A stretch of DNA of 64,000 bases from Chitinophagaceae bacterium UBA7600 (GTDB taxonomy: Bacteria; Bacteroidota; Bacteroidia; Chitinophagales; Chitinophagaceae). Both the position numbers and the translations under genes were made by a program. Under the pieces are notes generated by a model. That model was not told the origin of the DNA and made no database searches. It was given only the letters and a program-made list of their open reading frames with translations. Each line of letters begins with the position of its first letter. The first letter of the stretch is position 1. The stretch is from positions 24,854 to 88,853 of the forward strand of contig DLKC01000076.1 of assembly GCA_002478885.1 (NCBI GenBank). Direction: 5' to 3'. Below are positions 7,878-16,365 of the stretch, piece by piece.

Positions 7878-10253
7878 CTATTGCTGCATAGCACGCCAAA
7901 CTCTTTCTGAAGTAAGTGGCATGCGTATATCTTTTACTTTATGGCCGCCGCTCCACAACGCATCGATGACTGCGTTTACGACCGCCGGCGTTGAGCCGAT
8001 ACAACCTGCTTCGCCTGCACCCTTTACCCCAAGCGGGTTGTGCGGACATGGCGTTACCTGGCTGGCCGTTTCAATCATCGGGAAATCGTCTGCACGCGGC
8101 ATGCAATAGTCCATATAAGAGCCATTGGTAAGCTGGCCGTTTTCGTCATATTCAGCACCTTCGAATAGTGCCTGTCCAACCCCCTGAACAACGCCGCCGT
8201 GAATTTGCCCTTCTACGATCATGGGGTTTATTATGTTACCCACATCATCCACTGCAACAAAGCGTGTTAATTGCACCTTGCCTGTTTCTTTATCTACTTC
8301 TACCACGGCGATATGGCAACCGAAAGGATAAGTGAAATTGGCGGGATCGTAGAAACTGCTGAAGTCGAGACCAGGCTCAAGGCCAGCGGGGTAATGGTGC
8401 GGCACATAAGCTCTTAATGCAATATCACTGAACGGCGCCGAATGGTGCGTGCCTTTAACTACAAACCGGCCTTCGACAAAATCTACGTCTTCAGGGTTTG
8501 CTTCGAATTTGTGCGCTGCGATTTTTTTACCTTTTTCAATTACTTTCTCCAGGCTCTTTATAATGGCAGAGCCACCAACGGCAAGGCTTCTTGAGCCATA
8601 AGTGCCCATGCCAAATGCAACAGCTTCACTGTCGCCATGCACAATTTCCACGTCTTCCATTGGTAAACCGAGTTTATCGGCGACTACCTGCGCAAAAGTT
8701 GTTTCGTGGCCCTGGCCATGGGAATGAGCCCCGGTATAAACGCTGATTTTTCCACTGGGCTGCACACGTACGTGTCCTACTTCATACAACCCGGCTCTTG
8801 CGCCAAGTGACCCCACCACTGCGGAAGGTGCTATACCGCAAGCCTCTATGTAAGTTGAAAAACCGACACCCAGCAATTTACCGTTATTAGCTGCTTCCTT
8901 TTGTGCTTTGCGGAAATCTTCATACCCAAGCATCGCCAATCCCTTTTCTAATACGCCATGATAATTTCCACTATCGTATTGCAAGGCAACCTGGGTTTGG
9001 TAACCAGGTTGGGTTACACCATCGAAAGGCGGAATAAAGTTTTTAAAGCGGAGCTCGGCAGGGTCCATATTCATTTCATGAGCTGCGAGGTCGAGCAGTC
9101 TTTCGAGCAGGTAAGTGGCTTCAGGCCTGCCCGCACCACGATATGCATCCACTGCAGTTGTATTGGTAAATACGGCAACGAGATCGATGTTGATTTTTGG
9201 AGTGGTATATAAGCCCTGTAACAACGTACCATGCAGGTAACTGGGCACACAGGATGCAAAAGTTGATAAGTAGGCGCCCAGGTTTGCATAAGTCTTCACT
9301 CTTAGAGCGGTAATGTTTCCACTGGCGTCAAAACCCATGTCAGCTTTTGTTATATGGTCGCGGCCATGCGCATCAAGCAAAAAACTTTCACTCCTCGTGG
9401 ATGTCCATTTCACCGGGCGGCGCAACTTATGCGTGCACCAGGTAAGTAATGCTTCTTCAGTGTAGTGGAAAATTTTGCTACCGAAACCACCACCAACATC
9501 GGGGCCGACGACCCTCACCCTATGTTCAGGAATACCAAGTACGAAAGCGCACATCAGTAACCTGATAAGATGCGGGTTCTGTGTACTGGTATATAAAGTG
9601 TATTTATCGTTGTACTGGTCATAGCTTGCGTTATAAGCCCTGGGTTCAATTGCATTTGGAACAAGACGCTGGTTAACAAAATCAAGCGTTGTAACATGCG
9701 CTGATGCTGCAATGGCTGCATCAACTTCTTCAATCGGGTTACCCAACGCCCAGTCAAAGCAAATGTTGTTGGGCGCGCTGTCGTGTACCTGAGGAGCCCC
9801 GTCTTCCACCGCTTTTGAAGCATCAACAATGGCTGGCAGCTCTTCATATTCCACTACTATGGCTTCTGCAGCGTCTACCGCCTCGGCCTGTGATTCTGCA
9901 ATCACTATAGCAATGGCATCGCCCACGTGTTTTGCTTTGTCAGCCACGAGCAATGGGTGCTTTGGTTCCTTCATGTGGTGGCCATTTTTAAAGTTGACCT
10001 GCCATCCGCAAGGCACACCATTTACATTCTCCACATCTGCGCCAGTGAAAATGGCTACCACGCCGGGCATGGATGCCGCTGCATTGGTATCAACACTCAA
10101 TATTTTGGCGTGGGCATATGGGCTGCGAACAAAACTTGCATAGGTCTGCCCTGGTAAAATAATATCGTCTGTATACTTCCCATGCCCTGTGATGAAACGT
10201 CTGTCTTCAACTCTTTTTACTGATTTCCCTATCAGTCCATGTGTAGTACTCAT
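7878..10253 (-). CDS. coxL: CoxL-like molybdenum hydroxylase large subunit (form II)
   Basis: This 791-residue large subunit of the xanthine oxidase / aldehyde oxidase / CO dehydrogenase superfamily holds the molybdenum site. The active-site loop reads AYRGAGR (residues 370-376), the form II signature. Aerobic CO dehydrogenase of form I carries AYxCSFR, with a copper-binding Cys that is missing here. The conserved catalytic glutamate lies in KGAGEAG at Glu748. Also seen are GGGFGSK and the QGQG-like [12 protein letters not shown]. The substrate is unknown; form II enzymes are purine, aldehyde or aromatic hydroxylases, or poor CO oxidisers. Its start overlaps the coxS stop by 4 bp, so the two are translationally coupled. 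Confidence 0.93.
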   Translation of the reverse strand: MSTTHGLIGKSVKRVEDRRFITGHGKYTDDIILPGQTYASFVRSPYAHAKILSVDTNAAASMPGVVAIFTGADVENVNGVPCGWQVNFKNGHHMKEPKHPLLVADKAKHVGDAIAIVIAESQAEAVDAAEAIVVEYEELPAIVDASKAVEDGAPQVHDSAPNNICFDWALGNPIEEVDAAIAASAHVTTLDFVNQRLVPNAIEPRAYNASYDQYNDKYTLYTSTQNPHLIRLLMCAFVLGIPEHRVRVVGPDVGGGFGSKIFHYTEEALLTWCTHKLRRPVKWTSTRSESFLLDAHGRDHITKADMGFDASGNITALRVKTYANLGAYLSTFASCVPSYLHGTLLQGLYTTPKINIDLVAVFTNTTAVDAYRGAGRPEATYLLERLLDLAAHEMNMDPAELRFKNFIPPFDGVTQPGYQTQVALQYDSGNYHGVLEKGLAMLGYEDFRKAQKEAANNGKLLGVGFSTYIEACGIAPSAVVGSLGARAGLYEVGHVRVQPSGKISVYTGAHSHGQGHETTFAQVVADKLGLPMEDVEIVHGDSEAVAFGMGTYGSRSLAVGGSAIIKSLEKVIEKGKKIAAHKFEANPEDVDFVEGRFVVKGTHHSAPFSDIALRAYVPHHYPAGLEPGLDFSSFYDPANFTYPFGCHIAVVEVDKETGKVQLTRFVAVDDVGNIINPMIVEGQIHGGVVQGVGQALFEGAEYDENGQLTNGSYMDYCMPRADDFPMIETASQVTPCPHNPLGVKGAGEAGCIGSTPAVVNAVIDALWSGGHKVKDIRMPLTSERVWRAMQQ

Positions 10254-10732
10254 ACAGTAACCTCCTTCATTTTATGGGCAGCATACTGCACAGATTTAAC
10301 AATATTGTGATAGCCCGTACAGCGGCAGAAGTTTCCTTCAAGACCTACCCTTATTTCTTCTTCTGATGGGTTGGGGTTGTTTTGTAAAATGTCTGCAGCA
10401 GTCATAATCATTCCCGGCGTACAAAAACCACATTGCAGGCCATGGCATTCCCGAAAACCTTCCTGTAGCGGGTGAAGTTCGTCATCGCTGGGCGCTATGC
10501 CTTCAATGGTGGTTATTTCGCAGCCATCTGCCTGAACGGCCAGCATGGTGCAGCTTTTGGTGGCTTTGCCATTTACATGAATAGTGCAGGCGCCGCAACT
10601 GCTTGTATCGCAGCCCACGTGAGTACCGGTCAGGCGAAGCACATCGCGCAAATAATTCACCAGCAATAATCGTGGCTCAACCTCGTGGCTAAAAGCCACT
10701 CCGTTGACAGTAACATTGATTCTAATGCTCAT
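10250..10732 (-). CDS. coxS: CoxS-like 2Fe-2S small subunit
   Basis: This 160-residue iron-sulfur subunit has two 2Fe-2S clusters. The plant-ferredoxin-type cluster uses Cys41, 46, 49 and 61 ([10 protein letters not shown]...C). The helical-domain cluster uses Cys101, 104, 136 and 138 (CGFCTPG ... [10 protein letters not shown]). All eight ligands are present. It carries electrons between the molybdenum site in CoxL and FAD in CoxM. It overlaps coxL by 4 bp and lies downstream of coxG. Confidence 0.95.
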   Translation of the reverse strand: MSIRINVTVNGVAFSHEVEPRLLLVNYLRDVLRLTGTHVGCDTSSCGACTIHVNGKATKSCTMLAVQADGCEITTIEGIAPSDDELHPLQEGFRECHGLQCGFCTPGMIMTAADILQNNPNPSEEEIRVGLEGNFCRCTGYHNIVKSVQYAAHKMKEVTV

Positions 10733-10795
10733 GGATTTTTTATTTTAAAAATTTGTGTGAGATTAAACAACGGGTATAAAAATTTTCGAATACCG

Positions 10796-10840
10796 GCTTT
10801 TTGTTTTCATGGCATCGCCTGTTGCGTCGCAATCACTTCA
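10796..10840 (+). repeat. intergenic repeat unit, short form, F (diverged)
   Basis: The sequence CCGGCTTTTTGTTTTCATGG at 10793-10812 is followed by GCATCGCCTG and the core variant TTGCGTCGCAA at 10822-10832. The CTTGTAC end has decayed. It lies between coxG and coxS. Confidence 0.7.
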
Positions 10841-10852
10841 TCGTCCTGTTTT

Positions 10853-11293
10853 TTATGGCAACAATTCCTTTTCCATATTGCTGAAAAATTGTTTGCTGAG
10901 TGTGTTGGCCACACCGCCAATCAAACGCTGGCCCATGGTCGCCAGCATTCCCGATAATTTTACATCCCCGTTAAAAGCTATCGCCGTTTTGGTCTCTTCC
11001 AAAGGAGTAAGACTTATTTCTATTGCCGCACTGGCATTGCCTACTTTGCTGTTTTGCTGAATTTTTAAGGTAAACCCTTTTTCCTCCATCACATTTTCCA
11101 TCTGAAGATTTCCGTTAAAAGCCGCACTTACAGGACCGAGTTTAACACCAAGAGTAGATTTAAATGTTGTATCGTCAATCTTTTCCAGTTTCGTTACTCC
11201 TGGTACAATGCGTGCAAGCGTATCTGTGTCCATTAACAATGCCCACACCTTCGCCGGTGAAGCTTCAACAACATGATTCCCTGTTAGCTGCAT
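10853..11293 (-). CDS. coxG: CoxG-like SRPBCC-family protein
   Basis: This 146-residue protein is of the CoxG (CO dehydrogenase subunit G) family with a START/SRPBCC fold. The opening MQLTGNHVVEASPAKVWALL and the following RIVPGVTKLEKI are diagnostic. In CO-oxidising bacteria CoxG is an accessory protein reported to help recruit the enzyme to the membrane, or in some species to bind quinone. The usual longer C-terminal membrane-anchoring tail is absent; the protein ends with NMEKELLP. It is the first gene of the cox series. Confidence 0.88.
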   Translation of the reverse strand: MQLTGNHVVEASPAKVWALLMDTDTLARIVPGVTKLEKIDDTTFKSTLGVKLGPVSAAFNGNLQMENVMEEKGFTLKIQQNSKVGNASAAIEISLTPLEETKTAIAFNGDVKLSGMLATMGQRLIGGVANTLSKQFFSNMEKELLP

Positions 11294-11470
11294 AATTAAA
11301 CATTTGAATAATAAAAACCTGGCAGAATTAAGCCCGGCAGAACAATCGTTTTTATTTTTAAAAAGGGCTATTAAGGTAGCGAAAAAGTTTATCGGCGTTT
11401 ATTTTTTTTCTTATTATTCCTTTTATTTTATCTCAAACGCTTAAACTCTGAAGTTGGAAATTTAATAAAT

Positions 11471-11505
11471 AAAAAGCCGCGGGATCTCTAAAGACCGCCG
11501 CGGTT
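11471..11505 (-). terminator. hairpin terminator after the small lipoprotein gene
   Basis: GCCGCGG at 11476-11482 pairs with CCGCGG at 11498-11503 around a 15-nt loop. On the minus strand the second arm is followed by TTTTTATTTATT. It lies 44 bp past the stop of the gene ending at 11549. Confidence 0.6.
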
Positions 11506-11548
11506 GTTTGTACCCCGGGAGAAAAATATATCAGCTGTTGGCTTGTTA

Positions 11549-11899
11549 TTAATTGTTGCTTGCGCCGGCGTCTATCCAGCAAACAATCGCATTTTTTTGT
11601 GTGTTGGTAAGCGTGGTGTTTTCCGGCATGCCTCCACTGATCACTTCAGACCTTATGGTTCCTCTTGCGCTGTAAACTGCAGCGTAACTGGTCAATGCGC
11701 CGGGCCCCTCATGGCTTCCCGTACCATGGCAACCTGAATTGGTTGCACAATAGGTATTAATAAGCGGTTCCACATTAGTTGTATAGGTTTTTTCGGTGCT
11801 GCAATCTTCTGTAAAAGTGGTCGACGTTGAGGAAATTGACTTGCTGCACGCATAAAGCGCTAGGCAAAATAATACGGTTGCTGTTCTTCTTTTGTTCAT
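11549..11899 (-). CDS. small lipoprotein with cytochrome-c-like haem motif
   Basis: Starting at the internal ATG (11899), this is a 116-residue lipoprotein: signal sequence MNKRRTATVLFCLALYAC with lipobox LYAC. The motif CATNSGCHGTG is a Cys-x5-Cys-His variant of the c-type haem site, and GGMPENTTLTNTQKNAIVCWIDAG resembles the C-terminal methionine and helix region of small Bacteroidota cytochrome domains. The usual spacing is CxxCH, or CxxxxCH in some relatives, so haem binding is not certain. A longer start at 11926 adds 9 residues that would spoil the signal peptide. The gene stands alone with its own terminator. Confidence 0.7.
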   Translation of the reverse strand: MNKRRTATVLFCLALYACSKSISSTSTTFTEDCSTEKTYTTNVEPLINTYCATNSGCHGTGSHEGPGALTSYAAVYSARGTIRSEVISGGMPENTTLTNTQKNAIVCWIDAGASNN

Positions 11900-12164
11900 G
11901 CTCTTTATTTTAAAATATAACGGCAAGTTGCAGACAGAATTTCGCCTAACCGCAGCGCTGCCCTGCCTTTGAGGTAAACGATCGATTTTTTGAGGTTATT
12001 AACGTAAGTGTTAAATGTGTTTAAAAACGGACGCGTTGGTATAGTGAATTGTTACCTGTGCTTTAAATAGTGCGTTTGTTAAATTTAAAAGTGCTGCAGT
12101 TATAATTGGTGATAAAACCAGGGAGCGTTAATTTCATTGTTTATAACCGGCAAAAATTCTGGTC

Positions 12165-13154
12165 TTGCTTACAGATAATCATGGAAGAAAAATAAATTAT
12201 GTAAGGCTTGCAGTAACCGACAGGTGCAACCTGCGCTGTTTCTACTGCATGCCCGAAGAGGGCATTGATTGGCTTGCCCGAACCGAATTGATGAGTTACG
12301 AAGAAATGCTCCGCATTTGTTCCCTGCTTGTTAGTATGGGTATTGAAAAGATCCGCATCACCGGTGGCGAACCATTTGTGCGCAAAGACATCTTGCAATT
12401 ATTGACCGCTTTATCCAAGCTCCCCGGGCTTCAGCATCTAACACTTACAACCAACGGTGTGCTTACAGCACCCCACGTTCCGGAGTTGAAAAAAATAGGC
12501 GTTCGATCTGTTAACCTTAGTATGGATACGCTTGACCGTAACCGTTTTTTTTCCATAACGCGAAGAGATGAGTTGCCTGCCGTTATTGAAACTCTCGAAC
12601 AACTGCTGCGCCACGACATTGAGGTAAAGATTAATGCCGTTGTGATGGACCGGAGAAACATTGAAGATATTATTCCATTGGTTCAACTTACAAAAGAGTT
12701 GCCTGTTTCGGTGCGCTTTATTGAAGAGATGCCGTTCAACGGCGAGGGAAACCACTACGACCACCTGCACTGGCATTATATGCGTATTCACCGAAAAATC
12801 GAAGAAGCTTTTCCCGATATTCAAAAACTGCCCGATCCGCCACATTCCACGGCTTATAATTATCATATCCCCGGGCACAAGGGCAATATTGGTATTATCG
12901 CTGCTTACTCCAGGACCTTTTGCGGAACGTGCAACCGTATAAGGCTTACACCGCAGGGAATGCTTAAAACATGCCTGTACGACGAAGGTGTGCTAAATGT
13001 AAAGGATCTCATGCGAAACGGCCTTGCCAATGATGCAATCGCCGCACAATTGATCACTGCCATTCAACACCGGGCAATCAATGGCTTCGAGGCCGAACGC
13101 TTACGAAAAGAAAAAAAATCTGCGCACGAAAGCATGGCTACCATCGGCGGATGA
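12165..13154 (+). CDS. moaA: MoaA, GTP 3',8-cyclase
   Basis: This radical SAM enzyme carries out the first step of Moco synthesis, turning GTP into 3',8-cyclo-GTP. The SAM cluster motif is CNLRCFYC (Cys21, 25, 28). The C-terminal substrate cluster uses Cys253, Cys256 and Cys270 (CGTCNRIRLTP ... LKTC). The chain ends in Gly-Gly, which the family needs for catalysis. The start is a TTG at 12165: the resulting MLTDNHGRKINYVRLAVTDRC aligns with the usual N-terminus, and no ATG in frame would keep it. The 265 bp upstream, back to the small lipoprotein gene, shows no recognisable regulatory RNA. It begins the plus-strand Moco gene series. Confidence 0.95.
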   Translation: MLTDNHGRKINYVRLAVTDRCNLRCFYCMPEEGIDWLARTELMSYEEMLRICSLLVSMGIEKIRITGGEPFVRKDILQLLTALSKLPGLQHLTLTTNGVLTAPHVPELKKIGVRSVNLSMDTLDRNRFFSITRRDELPAVIETLEQLLRHDIEVKINAVVMDRRNIEDIIPLVQLTKELPVSVRFIEEMPFNGEGNHYDHLHWHYMRIHRKIEEAFPDIQKLPDPPHSTAYNYHIPGHKGNIGIIAAYSRTFCGTCNRIRLTPQGMLKTCLYDEGVLNVKDLMRNGLANDAIAAQLITAIQHRAINGFEAERLRKEKKSAHESMATIGG

Positions 13155-13163
13155 TTTTTATGG

Positions 13164-13212
13164 GTCCGGCTTTTACACATGCATGTGACTTTCATTGCGT
13201 CGCTCCATTTAA
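13164..13212 (+). repeat. intergenic repeat unit, short form, F (diverged)
   Basis: GGTCCGGCTTTTACACATGC is at 13163-13182 and the core variant TTGCGTCGCTC at 13195-13205. The GTAC end has decayed. It lies between moaA and moeA. Confidence 0.6.
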
Positions 13213-13328
13213 CCACATCGCTCCGTGCAGCTAAAGACGGCTTATGCAGCAGCCGTCGGTCAATAAATGCAGCGCAGTTCAAATCAATTATTTCGGCATA
13301 AATTCACCCTTTACTATTCATCATTCCA

Positions 13329-14531
13329 ATGACAACAGTTGAGCAGGCAGAGAAAATAGTTTTAGCTACCGCAAAACGGTACGGCACAGAAAATATCTAT
13401 TTTGAAGATGCAGTCGGACGTGTACTCGCCGAAGACTTGGAAGCAGACAGGCAACTCCCGCCTTACAACCGTGTAACCATGGATGGCATCGCTGTTAAAC
13501 ATGCCGCGATCGAAAACGGCATTAAAGCATTCAATATAATCGCAACGCAGGCAGCGGGCGAGGTTCCCATCGAAACAGAGAACGACGGCGATTGCGTGGA
13601 AATAATGACTGGCGCTGCTTTGCCTGACTTTGCCGACACTGTTATTCAATATGAATGGCTGCAAATCGAAGGCAATTGCGCAACTATTAAAGCGGATACA
13701 CCCGGCATAAATAAAGGAGCTAACATACATTGGAAAGGACGTGATAAAAAGCAGGGCGAAGCAGTAGCGTCTGCCAATACGGTTATTAGTCCGGCACTTA
13801 TCAGTATGGCGGCTTCAGTTGGTAAAGCACACCTGGCAGTCAAAAAACTACCAAGAGTAGTGATCATTTCTTCAGGCGACGAGTTGGTTGAGGTGAACAG
13901 CACACCATCAGATTTCCAGGTTCGCCGTTCCAATAATTACACGATCAAAACCGCACTGCTGCGTTACGGGCTGCATGCCGATATGATCCATATTCCCGAC
14001 GATCCACATATTACCCGGCAACAGGTGGCCGACTGTCTTGGCAAGTACGATGTGATGATGCTCAGCGGTGGCGTTTCAATGGGTAAATTCGATTATATAC
14101 CTCAGGCGTTGGAAGACAGCCAGGTTAAAAAGCTGTTTCATAAAGTGCAGCAACGGCCGGGAAAACCATTCTGGTTTGGCAGTCACGAAAATGGGACGCT
14201 GGTTTTTGCTTTTCCCGGCAACCCTGTGTCAACATTCATGTGCCTGCACCGTTTCTTTTTTACCTGGCTTGACCAGTCGCTCGGCATAATCAAAGAGCCG
14301 CAATATGCGGTGCTTTCACAGGACTATACATTCATGCCATCGCTTCAGTATTTTCTGCAGGTTAAACTCAGCATGCAGAATGATGCACGGTTGTATGCCC
14401 GGCCGGTGACAGGCAATGGCTCCGGCGATTTTTCCAATTTACTCGATACGGACGCATTCATGGAACTTCCGATGGAACGGAATAATTTTACAAAGGGAGA
14501 AGTGTTCAGAATATGGCCTTTTGCCAAGTAG
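13329..14531 (+). CDS. moeA: MoeA, molybdopterin molybdotransferase
   Basis: MoeA inserts molybdate into adenylylated molybdopterin. The 400-residue protein has the expected order: N-terminal PYNRVTMDGIA, then RVVIISSGDELVEV, then the MPT-binding SGGVSMGKFDYI and FAFPGNPVSTF. Length is normal. It lies between moaA and moaC on the same strand. A separate MogA/MoaB adenylyltransferase gene, normally needed upstream of MoeA, is not in this window. The C-terminal beta domain (about 320-400) is present. Confidence 0.95.
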   Translation: MTTVEQAEKIVLATAKRYGTENIYFEDAVGRVLAEDLEADRQLPPYNRVTMDGIAVKHAAIENGIKAFNIIATQAAGEVPIETENDGDCVEIMTGAALPDFADTVIQYEWLQIEGNCATIKADTPGINKGANIHWKGRDKKQGEAVASANTVISPALISMAASVGKAHLAVKKLPRVVIISSGDELVEVNSTPSDFQVRRSNNYTIKTALLRYGLHADMIHIPDDPHITRQQVADCLGKYDVMMLSGGVSMGKFDYIPQALEDSQVKKLFHKVQQRPGKPFWFGSHENGTLVFAFPGNPVSTFMCLHRFFFTWLDQSLGIIKEPQYAVLSQDYTFMPSLQYFLQVKLSMQNDARLYARPVTGNGSGDFSNLLDTDAFMELPMERNNFTKGEVFRIWPFAK

Positions 14532-14541
14532 GGAATAACAG

Positions 14542-14745
14542 TGACTTTTTGAACCAAACACTTGAACAGGTATTAAACATTCTTGCGTCGCACGCTTGTA
14601 CTTCAGTGCTAAGCTCAGCAAGATTAACACTGAAAGCATCTTAGCATGTTCGTAGTCATTTCAATATTCCGGTTTTGACGAGGTTTAGGAAGACCTTGAA
14701 GTGAGTGACACAACAAAGCTTAATAGTAGTAACACAGCCAAGTAC
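14542..14745. repeat. inward-facing pair of repeat units (F then R), moeA-moaC gap
   Basis: The F unit at about 14542-14602 begins with a TTTTTGAACC outer end and has its core at 14583-14593, then GCTTGTACTTC. A diverged R unit at about 14697-14745 reads GAAGTGAGTGACACAAC, the same TGACACA variant seen at 49192. The pair occupies nearly the whole gap before moaC. Confidence 0.65.
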
Positions 14746-14753
14746 AAAAACAC

Positions 14754-15230
14754 ATGAACGATTTTACGCATTTAGATGACAAGGGAAAAATAAACATGGT
14801 CGACGTAGGTGCAAAAACTGTTTCGCACCGCACGGCTACTGCAAGATGTATTGTGCATCTGCCCGCCGAAGTGCTTAGTAAACTTTCCGGGGGCGATATT
14901 CAAACAAAAAAAGGTTCGGTGTTTCAAACAGCGATCATTGCAGGTATTATGGCGGCCAAAAAAACGGGCGACCTTATTCCCTTGTGTCATCCGCTTGGGT
15001 TGGAGCATTGTAATGTGCATATATCAATGAATGGACAAAATGAGCTGGTGATCGATTGCACGGCAAGCATTACAGCGAAAACGGGTATTGAGATGGAAGC
15101 GCTTGTTGGCGCATCCATTGCCGCGCTAACGGTGTACGACATGTGTAAGGCTTTGAGCCACGATATTGTGATAAAGGAAACAAAGCTGATTGAAAAAACA
15201 GGAGGTAAACATGATTTCAAACGAGCATAA
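14754..15230 (+). CDS. moaC: MoaC, cyclic pyranopterin monophosphate synthase
   Basis: MoaC completes the second half of the first Moco step, giving cPMP from 3',8-cyclo-GTP. The 158-residue protein shows the family signatures KINMVDVGAKTVSHRTATA, LIPLCHPLGLEHC and VGASIAALTVYDMCKAL. Its 3' end overlaps mobA by 20 bp, and a strong ribosome site for mobA lies inside its last codons, so the two are co-translated. It is followed by mobA and moeB in one operon. Confidence 0.96.
   Translation: MNDFTHLDDKGKINMVDVGAKTVSHRTATARCIVHLPAEVLSKLSGGDIQTKKGSVFQTAIIAGIMAAKKTGDLIPLCHPLGLEHCNVHISMNGQNELVIDCTASITAKTGIEMEALVGASIAALTVYDMCKALSHDIVIKETKLIEKTGGKHDFKRA
15200..15205 (+). promoter_or_regulatory. Shine-Dalgarno site deciding the mobA start
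   Basis: AGGAGG sits 5 nt before the ATG at 15211, inside the end of moaC. Shine-Dalgarno sites are uncommon in Bacteroidota, so this one is notable. It argues for the start at 15211 rather than an in-frame ATG 21 bp upstream. Confidence 0.75.
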
Positions 15231-16365
15231 AAAGCACAGTGATATTGCCCGGCCTTCGTTGGGGAATTTTGGCCGGAACGAGTTCGCTATTGTGGGAACA
15301 ACCTGTGGCAATATACAGGCGCTTGCGGGCGATGTGATGAAAGCGCTGTCGCCAAAATATAAATGCGCTTATATAGATGCCGAGCACAGTGACAAGAACG
15401 ACGCGCTTAAATCGCAGGACGCTTTTGTGAAATACACAGACAAAATAAGCTTCAGGGAACTGCAATATAAAAATGAACCGGATAAATTTCAATTTCACCA
15501 GCTATTCAACGAGACCGATCTTATATTAGTGAACGGCAATCATAACGAGGCTGCTGCACAAATAGTGGTGATCGATAAAGTGAAAGAGGCCTCCTTGCTA
15601 AAAAGAGTGAAGCAACTGAACAATGTGCAACTGATACTGCTCAACGATAACGTGGATGGCATTTTTGATTTTGTAAAACAAGCCGTTCCGGGCTGGCAGT
15701 CGCTACCCATGTTAAGCCTGTATGAAACAAGTAATATTATTGATTTCTTTCAAAACCGGTTGACTAAGAATTTACCTGTATTGAACGGACTTGTTCTCGC
15801 CGGAGGCAAAAGCGTGCGTATGGGTTTTGATAAAACATCTTTAGAGTGGCATGGCAAAGCGCAGCGTAACTATATTGCGGATATGATTAGCCCACTTTGC
15901 AGCAATGTTTTTATTTCATGCCGCGAAGACCAGCGGGAAGCAATAATGGGTTATGAGACGATCACCGATAGTTTTGCAGGGCTGGGGCCCTATGGGGCCA
16001 TACTTTCCGCCTTTCGCTCAAACCCCGATGCAGCCTGGCTTGTAGTGGCAAGCGATCTTCCGCTGATGGATGAGGCAACGCTGCAATACCTCGCCGACCG
16101 CCGCGATGCTTCTGCAATAGCCACCACATTCGAAAGCCCGTTTGATGGTTTCCCGGAACCGCTGATCACTATATGGGAACCGAAAGCTTACGCAATTCTT
16201 TTGTCATTCCTGGCGCAGGGTTACTCTTGCCCGAGAAAAGCGTTGCGAAACAACAATGTTCATATTATTAAAGCCGAACACCCGGAAAAGCTGATGAATG
16301 TAAATACACAAGACGAATTAGAGAAAGCGACGGCATTGTTGCAAACCAAAATATCTTCGTTATAA
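15211..16365 (+). CDS. mobA: MobA-like molybdenum cofactor guanylyltransferase with N-terminal MobB-like domain
   Basis: The 384-residue protein has two parts. The C-terminal half (about 190-384) is a MobA nucleotidyltransferase: NGLVLAGGKSVRMGFDK is the GTP-binding signature, then AGLGPYGAILSAF and VVASDLPLMDEATL. It joins GMP to Mo-molybdopterin to build MGD. The N-terminal half starts with a beta strand and a GTTCGNIQAL loop placed like the P-loop of MobB but without the Lys-Thr, followed by KCAYIDAEHSD. I read it as a degenerate MobB-type domain (inference). It overlaps moaC by 20 bp, and the next gene begins on its stop codon (TAATG). Confidence 0.88.
   Translation: MISNEHKKHSDIARPSLGNFGRNEFAIVGTTCGNIQALAGDVMKALSPKYKCAYIDAEHSDKNDALKSQDAFVKYTDKISFRELQYKNEPDKFQFHQLFNETDLILVNGNHNEAAAQIVVIDKVKEASLLKRVKQLNNVQLILLNDNVDGIFDFVKQAVPGWQSLPMLSLYETSNIIDFFQNRLTKNLPVLNGLVLAGGKSVRMGFDKTSLEWHGKAQRNYIADMISPLCSNVFISCREDQREAIMGYETITDSFAGLGPYGAILSAFRSNPDAAWLVVASDLPLMDEATLQYLADRRDASAIATTFESPFDGFPEPLITIWEPKAYAILLSFLAQGYSCPRKALRNNNVHIIKAEHPEKLMNVNTQDELEKATALLQTKISSL

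Noticed and set aside
7878..10253. Calling the cox cluster a true aerobic CO dehydrogenase
   Set aside because: The large-subunit loop is AYRGAGR, not AYxCSFR; the copper-binding Cys is missing.
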